A DNA stretch of 25,375 nt from Methanosarcinaceae archaeon. GTDB taxonomy: Archaea > Halobacteriota > Methanosarcinia > Methanosarcinales > Methanosarcinaceae. Every line of letters starts with the position of its first letter. Position 1 is the first letter of the stretch. This document shows positions 22,418-25,375 of the stretch, piece after piece. The position numbers and the translations under genes were made by a program. Where the stretch lies: the NCBI GenBank assembly GCA_017613335.1, contig JAGAEB010000107.1:1-25375 (forward strand), read 5' to 3'. The notes under the pieces are model-generated. The model was given only the letters and a program-made list of their open reading frames with translations, made no database searches and had not been told where the DNA came from.

Positions 22418-23596
22418 TTACTGTCCTCTCTCGGTCGAGAAAATGTGAACCGCGCAGGTCGCGCCGGTACCGCCGACGTTGTGGGTCATGGCATATTTCA
22501 CATTGTCGACCTGTCTCTTGCCGGCTTCGCCGCGGAGCTGGTAGACAGCTTCGCAGGCCTGTTTGATGCCTGTTGCGCCGACCGGGTGACCGCAGGATTT
22601 CAGACCGCCGGACGGATTGACAGCGATCTTTCCGCCGATGCGGGTTTCGCCGTCGAGCGTTGCGCGGCCGCCGTCTCCTTTCTTAAAGAAGCCGAGGTCT
22701 TCGATCGCGCAGATCTCAGCGATCGTGAAGCAGTCGTGGACTTCGACCATGTCGATGTCTTCCGGCTTGAGTTTTGCCTGTTCGAACGCCCATCTGCCGG
22801 CAGCGACCGTCGCGTCCAGCGTCGTGATATCTCTTCTGTCGTGCAGGGAGATCGTATCACTTGCCTGAGTGCTCGCTCTGACATAGATCGGCGTGTCCGT
22901 GTATTTGCGCGCGTCTTCTGCCGGGACGACGATGACGGAAGCGGCGCCGTCAGTCACCGGAGAGCAGTCGAGGATCGTGAACGGCTCGGAGACTTTCGTG
23001 GAATTGATGACCTGATCGATCGTGATCTTGTTCCGGTACTGAGCGATCGGGTTGTTGATACCGTTTTCATGGTTCTTGACGGCGACATCCGCGAGCTGTT
23101 CGCGGGTCGTGCCGTACTGTTTCATGTGAAGACGGGCGATCATGGAATAAAGGCCCGGGAAAGTGGCACCCATGATGCCTTCCCATTCACGGTCGGCTGC
23201 GGCCGCCAGGGTGTCCGTGACACCGGATCCGTCGATATCGGTCATCTTTTCTGCACCGGCAGCGATAACGACATCGTAATAGCCGGAAGCGACGGCCATG
23301 ACGGCCTGTCTGAGAGCAAGACCGCCTGAAGCACAGGCTGCTTCGACTCTCGTCGACGGAACGTGGAATTCTTTGGCAAGACCGGCATAATCGGCGATGA
23401 GCGCGCCGAGGTGCTCCTGGCCGATGAAGCGTCCGCCGCTCATGTTTCCGATATACATGGCATCGATGTCTTTTCCGTCGATCCCGGCATCTTCGATTGA
23501 ACCGATACCGGCTTCGACAACCATATCTCTCAGGGAGCGTTCCCAAAGCTCGCCGAATTTAGTCGTATAGGCGCCGACAATTGCAACATCTCTCAT
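22418..23596 (-). CDS. acetyl-CoA C-acetyltransferase (archaeal thiolase)
   Basis: A 392-residue thiolase that condenses two acetyl-CoA to acetoacetyl-CoA, the first step of the mevalonate pathway to isoprenoid lipids. The nucleophile Cys88 is in EAACASGGLAL. The late GHPVGATG (His337) and the final GGTGATCAVHIF cover the other catalytic regions. The frame is open 50 codons further upstream, but those lie inside the HMGS gene. The ATG at 23596 is preceded by GAGGTGA overlapping the HMGS stop, and MRDVAIVGAYTTKFGE is the conserved family start. It is a thin-operon middle gene (10 nt after HMGS, 12 nt before DUF35). Its equilibrium is unfavourable alone, which is why coupling to HMGS matters. 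Confidence 0.95.
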   Translation of the reverse strand: MRDVAIVGAYTTKFGELWERSLRDMVVEAGIGSIEDAGIDGKDIDAMYIGNMSGGRFIGQEHLGALIADYAGLAKEFHVPSTRVEAACASGGLALRQAVMAVASGYYDVVIAAGAEKMTDIDGSGVTDTLAAAADREWEGIMGATFPGLYSMIARLHMKQYGTTREQLADVAVKNHENGINNPIAQYRNKITIDQVINSTKVSEPFTILDCSPVTDGAASVIVVPAEDARKYTDTPIYVRASTQASDTISLHDRRDITTLDATVAAGRWAFEQAKLKPEDIDMVEVHDCFTIAEICAIEDLGFFKKGDGGRATLDGETRIGGKIAVNPSGGLKSCGHPVGATGIKQACEAVYQLRGEAGKRQVDNVKYAMTHNVGGTGATCAVHIFSTERGQ

Positions 23597-23606
23597 TTTT
23601 TTCACC

Positions 23607-24656
23607 TCACGCGAGTCTGATCTTTCCTTTGTGGTGCGCGTATTTTCCGTAGTCCAGGTAAATCGGATCAGAGAGAAGCTTCTCAACAGTCGGGACTTTG
23701 CCGCGGACTTCTTTGATCTTGTCAGTGACGACGATGCTGAAAGCATCGGAACCGGCGCCGGATCCGTAGGAGGTCACGAAAATGCGGTCTCCCGGCTCGG
23801 CAACATCGAGCGTTGCGGAAAGACCGATCATCGTTGCGCCGGAGTAAGTGTTTCCGAGTCTCGGGACCACCAGTCCCGGCTTGATCTGCTCTGCCGTAAA
23901 GCCGAGCATTTTTGAGACTCTTTCCGGGAATTTGCCGTTGGGCTGGTGGAAAACGGCATAGTCGTAATCGGACGGCTTGGTTCCCATTTTCTTCATGAGA
24001 CCCGTCGCGCCGCCTGTCACGTGTCTGAAGTAACCCGGATCGCCGGTGAATCTGCCGCCGTGTCTCGGGTAGGGCTGTCCTTCACGTCTCCAGAAGTCAG
24101 GCGTGTCAGTCGTGAAAGAGTAAGTGTCTTCGATCTCAGCGATCATTTCATTTTTGTCGCGGCCGATGAGCATAGCTGCGCCGCCGGCGGCGGCTGTGTA
24201 TTCGAGGGCGTCGTTCGGCGCACCCTGGGAGACATCGGCGCCGATGGCAAGACCGAGGTCGATCATGCCGGAGCCGACAAGACCCATGCAGACCTGGACG
24301 GCTGCCGTTCCTGCTTTGCAGGCGAATTCGAAGTCTGCGGCCGTCAGATCGGGTGTTGCACCGATGGCTTCCGCGACGATCGTGCTTGTCGGTTTGACGG
24401 CGTACGGGTGACTTTCAGAACCCGTGTAGACGGCGCCGATGCGGGCGGCATCGACATCGATCCTTCTGACTGCATTGCGTGCGGCTTCGACCGCGATCGT
24501 TGCGACATCTTCATCCAGTCCCGGGACAGATTTTTCAAAGACTTTGAGACCGGCTTTAATGGATGCAGCATCTCCGTTCCAGACTTTTGCGATCTCTTCC
24601 GCTTTGATCCGGTATTTAGGAATGTAGGCACCGTAGGAAACAATTCCGACTGTCAT
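23607..24656 (-). CDS. hydroxymethylglutaryl-CoA synthase (archaeal)
   Basis: A 349-residue HMG-CoA synthase that adds acetyl-CoA to acetoacetyl-CoA. Active-site residues are visible: Glu81 in TGSESHPYAVKP, the nucleophile Cys113 in FACKAGTAAVQ, and His237 in VFHQPNGKFPERV. The N-terminus MTVGIVSYGAYIPKYRI is typical of the archaeal family, and the length is normal. AGGTGG five nt before the ATG supports the start. It heads the operon HMGS-thiolase-DUF35. The nearest strong TATA-like sequence is near 24951-24966, leaving a leader of about 270 nt containing several hairpins, which suggests post-transcriptional control or an undetected nearer promoter. Confidence 0.96.
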   Translation of the reverse strand: MTVGIVSYGAYIPKYRIKAEEIAKVWNGDAASIKAGLKVFEKSVPGLDEDVATIAVEAARNAVRRIDVDAARIGAVYTGSESHPYAVKPTSTIVAEAIGATPDLTAADFEFACKAGTAAVQVCMGLVGSGMIDLGLAIGADVSQGAPNDALEYTAAAGGAAMLIGRDKNEMIAEIEDTYSFTTDTPDFWRREGQPYPRHGGRFTGDPGYFRHVTGGATGLMKKMGTKPSDYDYAVFHQPNGKFPERVSKMLGFTAEQIKPGLVVPRLGNTYSGATMIGLSATLDVAEPGDRIFVTSYGSGAGSDAFSIVVTDKIKEVRGKVPTVEKLLSDPIYLDYGKYAHHKGKIRLA

Positions 24657-24689
24657 TTATTCCACCTTTTTATTTACTGTTCTGCCGTC

Positions 24690-24904
24690 GGCCGGATCGT
24701 TTTTTGATGGCTCCGGCCTGCAGATCATTTTTTCGATCTGTTTTTACCTTTGCGACGAGTCTGAGATCTCAGACCCCCTCAGAAGACGCCGGATGCACCG
24801 GAACCGGAAACACTGTTTCCGGCCATCGGAATGTCAGTATATCGATCGGAATACAATTCGATCAGAATGTCAGCTGTTATACGGATCGGACACTGTCCTG
24901 ATCC
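24690..24904 (-). promoter_or_regulatory. hairpin-rich putative 5' leader of the HMGS operon
   Basis: Six inverted repeats lie in 215 nt: ggccgga/tccggcc (24690-24718), cagatc/gatctg (24721-24740), the perfect palindrome gtctgagatctcagac (24759-24774), ccggaaaca-c-tgtttccgg (24804-24822), gatc-g-gaat/attc-gatc (24844-24863) and ggatcggaca-c-tgtcc-t-gatcc (24883-24904). No open frame of protein character occurs. It matches no riboswitch class that I recognise. Confidence 0.45.
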
Positions 24905-24950
24905 TGCCGAACATCTCTCTGAGGCTCGTATTGGGTATTTGACGGAATAT

Positions 24951-24966
24951 CCATATAAATATATAC
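24951..24966 (-). promoter_or_regulatory. strong TATA-like box, probably for the HMGS operon
   Basis: Minus-strand gtatatatttatatgg is the richest TATA-like sequence in this intergenic region. If used leftward it would start RNA near 24930. Its symmetry also allows rightward use towards the window end. Confidence 0.45.
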
Positions 24967-25194
24967 CGCTCCCGCTATCGTTAATAGTCGACTCATTTTC
25001 GACAATACGCCTATAAAACCGCCTCTTTTTTCGTATATCGCCGTTCCGGTGATGACATCCGGACCATTTTGTACGCAGAAGGAGCCGCATACGGGTTATG
25101 AAATCCGGAAAAATGCCGCGCCCCGGGTCTGACGGTTTTCAGACTGCTGATGCAGAACAAAAACAGGATCACAAGACACTGAAAACAAAAACGG
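24967..25194. other. gene-free stretch
   Basis: No credible gene is seen. A plus-strand frame of 41 codons (25099-25224) and minus-strand frames are short, unlike proteins, and run into repeats. A TATA-like ctataaaa occurs at about 25012-25019 on the plus strand and might serve a gene beyond the window. Confidence 0.5.
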
Positions 25195-25375
25195 AAGCAG
25201 AAAAAACGGAAAACAGAAAATAAGCAGAACCGGCGGATACCAAAAAAGAAAGCAGAAAAAACAGATAACAAAAAAGGGAGCAGAAAAACGGATAACAAAA
25301 AAGTAAGCAGAAAAAACGGATAACAAAAAAAAGAAGCCGAAAAACGGATAACAAAAAAGAAGCCGAAAAACGGAT
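25195..25375. repeat. ~27-nt A-rich tandem repeat reaching the window end
   Basis: About six copies plus a partial one of a 26-29 nt unit: agcagaaaaaacggataac followed by an A-run. Later copies replace agcag with agccg. The array is cut by the window end. Its composition resembles the codons of the Lys-rich N-terminus of the AAA-like gene at 17165-17250. Confidence 0.9.

Noticed and set aside
21908..23329. A 473-codon plus-strand open frame
   Set aside because: It is antisense to the DUF35 and thiolase genes, whose catalytic motifs and ribosome-binding sites are clear. Its protein looks random.
24779..25090. A 103-codon minus-strand frame upstream of HMGS
   Set aside because: It lies in the hairpin-rich region, has no ribosome-binding site and no recognisable protein character.
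25011..25354. Several minus-strand Phe/Leu-rich frames at the window end
   Set aside because: They are translations of the A-rich tandem repeat in its T-rich sense and mimic membrane segments only by composition.

Overview
The window looks like part of a methanogenic archaeal chromosome. The strongest markers are an O-phosphoseryl-tRNA(Cys) ligase (SepRS), a type IA topoisomerase with several zinc ribbons, and a complete archaeal HMG-CoA synthase / acetoacetyl-CoA thiolase / DUF35 operon. AT-rich TATA-like boxes sit 22-30 nt upstream of several start codons, which also fits an archaeon. A Methanomicrobiales, Methanocorpusculum-like host-associated methanogen is my best guess. It rests on gene content and general impression, not on a database search. 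Several genes have a gut-organism flavour: Rpn-family nuclease, MATE exporter, PepD-type dipeptidase, AlbA_2 protein and rubrerythrin.

Layout. 1-4020: a possible 3' end of an upstream gene, then two tandem paralogous multi-pass membrane proteins (+) that may be GT-C glycosyltransferase-like. A bidirectional terminator separates them from glmM (-, 4169-5581). 5582-6091: a gene-free stretch with a 42-nt tandem array. 6092-7974: an AlbA_2/GHKL-like/winged-helix protein (+) converging on a GNAT acetyltransferase (-), which is preceded by a 13-copy 14-mer array. 8299-12589: topA and sepS, both minus, each with its own promoter region. 13008-16723: three separate minus-strand genes, namely an Rpn-like PD-(D/E)XK protein, rubrerythrin, and an aminoacyl-histidine dipeptidase whose C-terminus runs into a tandem repeat. 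17011-20945: three plus-strand genes, namely an unusual AAA-like ATPase with repeat-rich N-terminus, purC and a MATE exporter. 20917-21546: an acidic hypothetical protein (-) whose end overlaps the MATE gene. 22010-24656: the HMGS-thiolase-DUF35 operon (-), the first steps of the mevalonate pathway to archaeal lipids. 24657-25375: no gene; it holds a row of hairpins upstream of HMGS and a tandem repeat that reaches the window end.

Most genes are housekeeping and independent; the only clear multi-gene functional unit is the mevalonate operon. The most unusual property of the window is its repeat landscape. Nearly every intergenic region, and the low-complexity parts of five proteins, carries its own short tandem array with a unit found only at that locus. 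Units inside clean coding sequence are multiples of 3 nt, while most intergenic units are not. The best candidates for undescribed biology are this repeat behaviour, the AAA-like protein with a non-canonical Walker B, and the structured leader of the HMGS operon. I saw no tRNA, rRNA, CRISPR array or insertion sequence.
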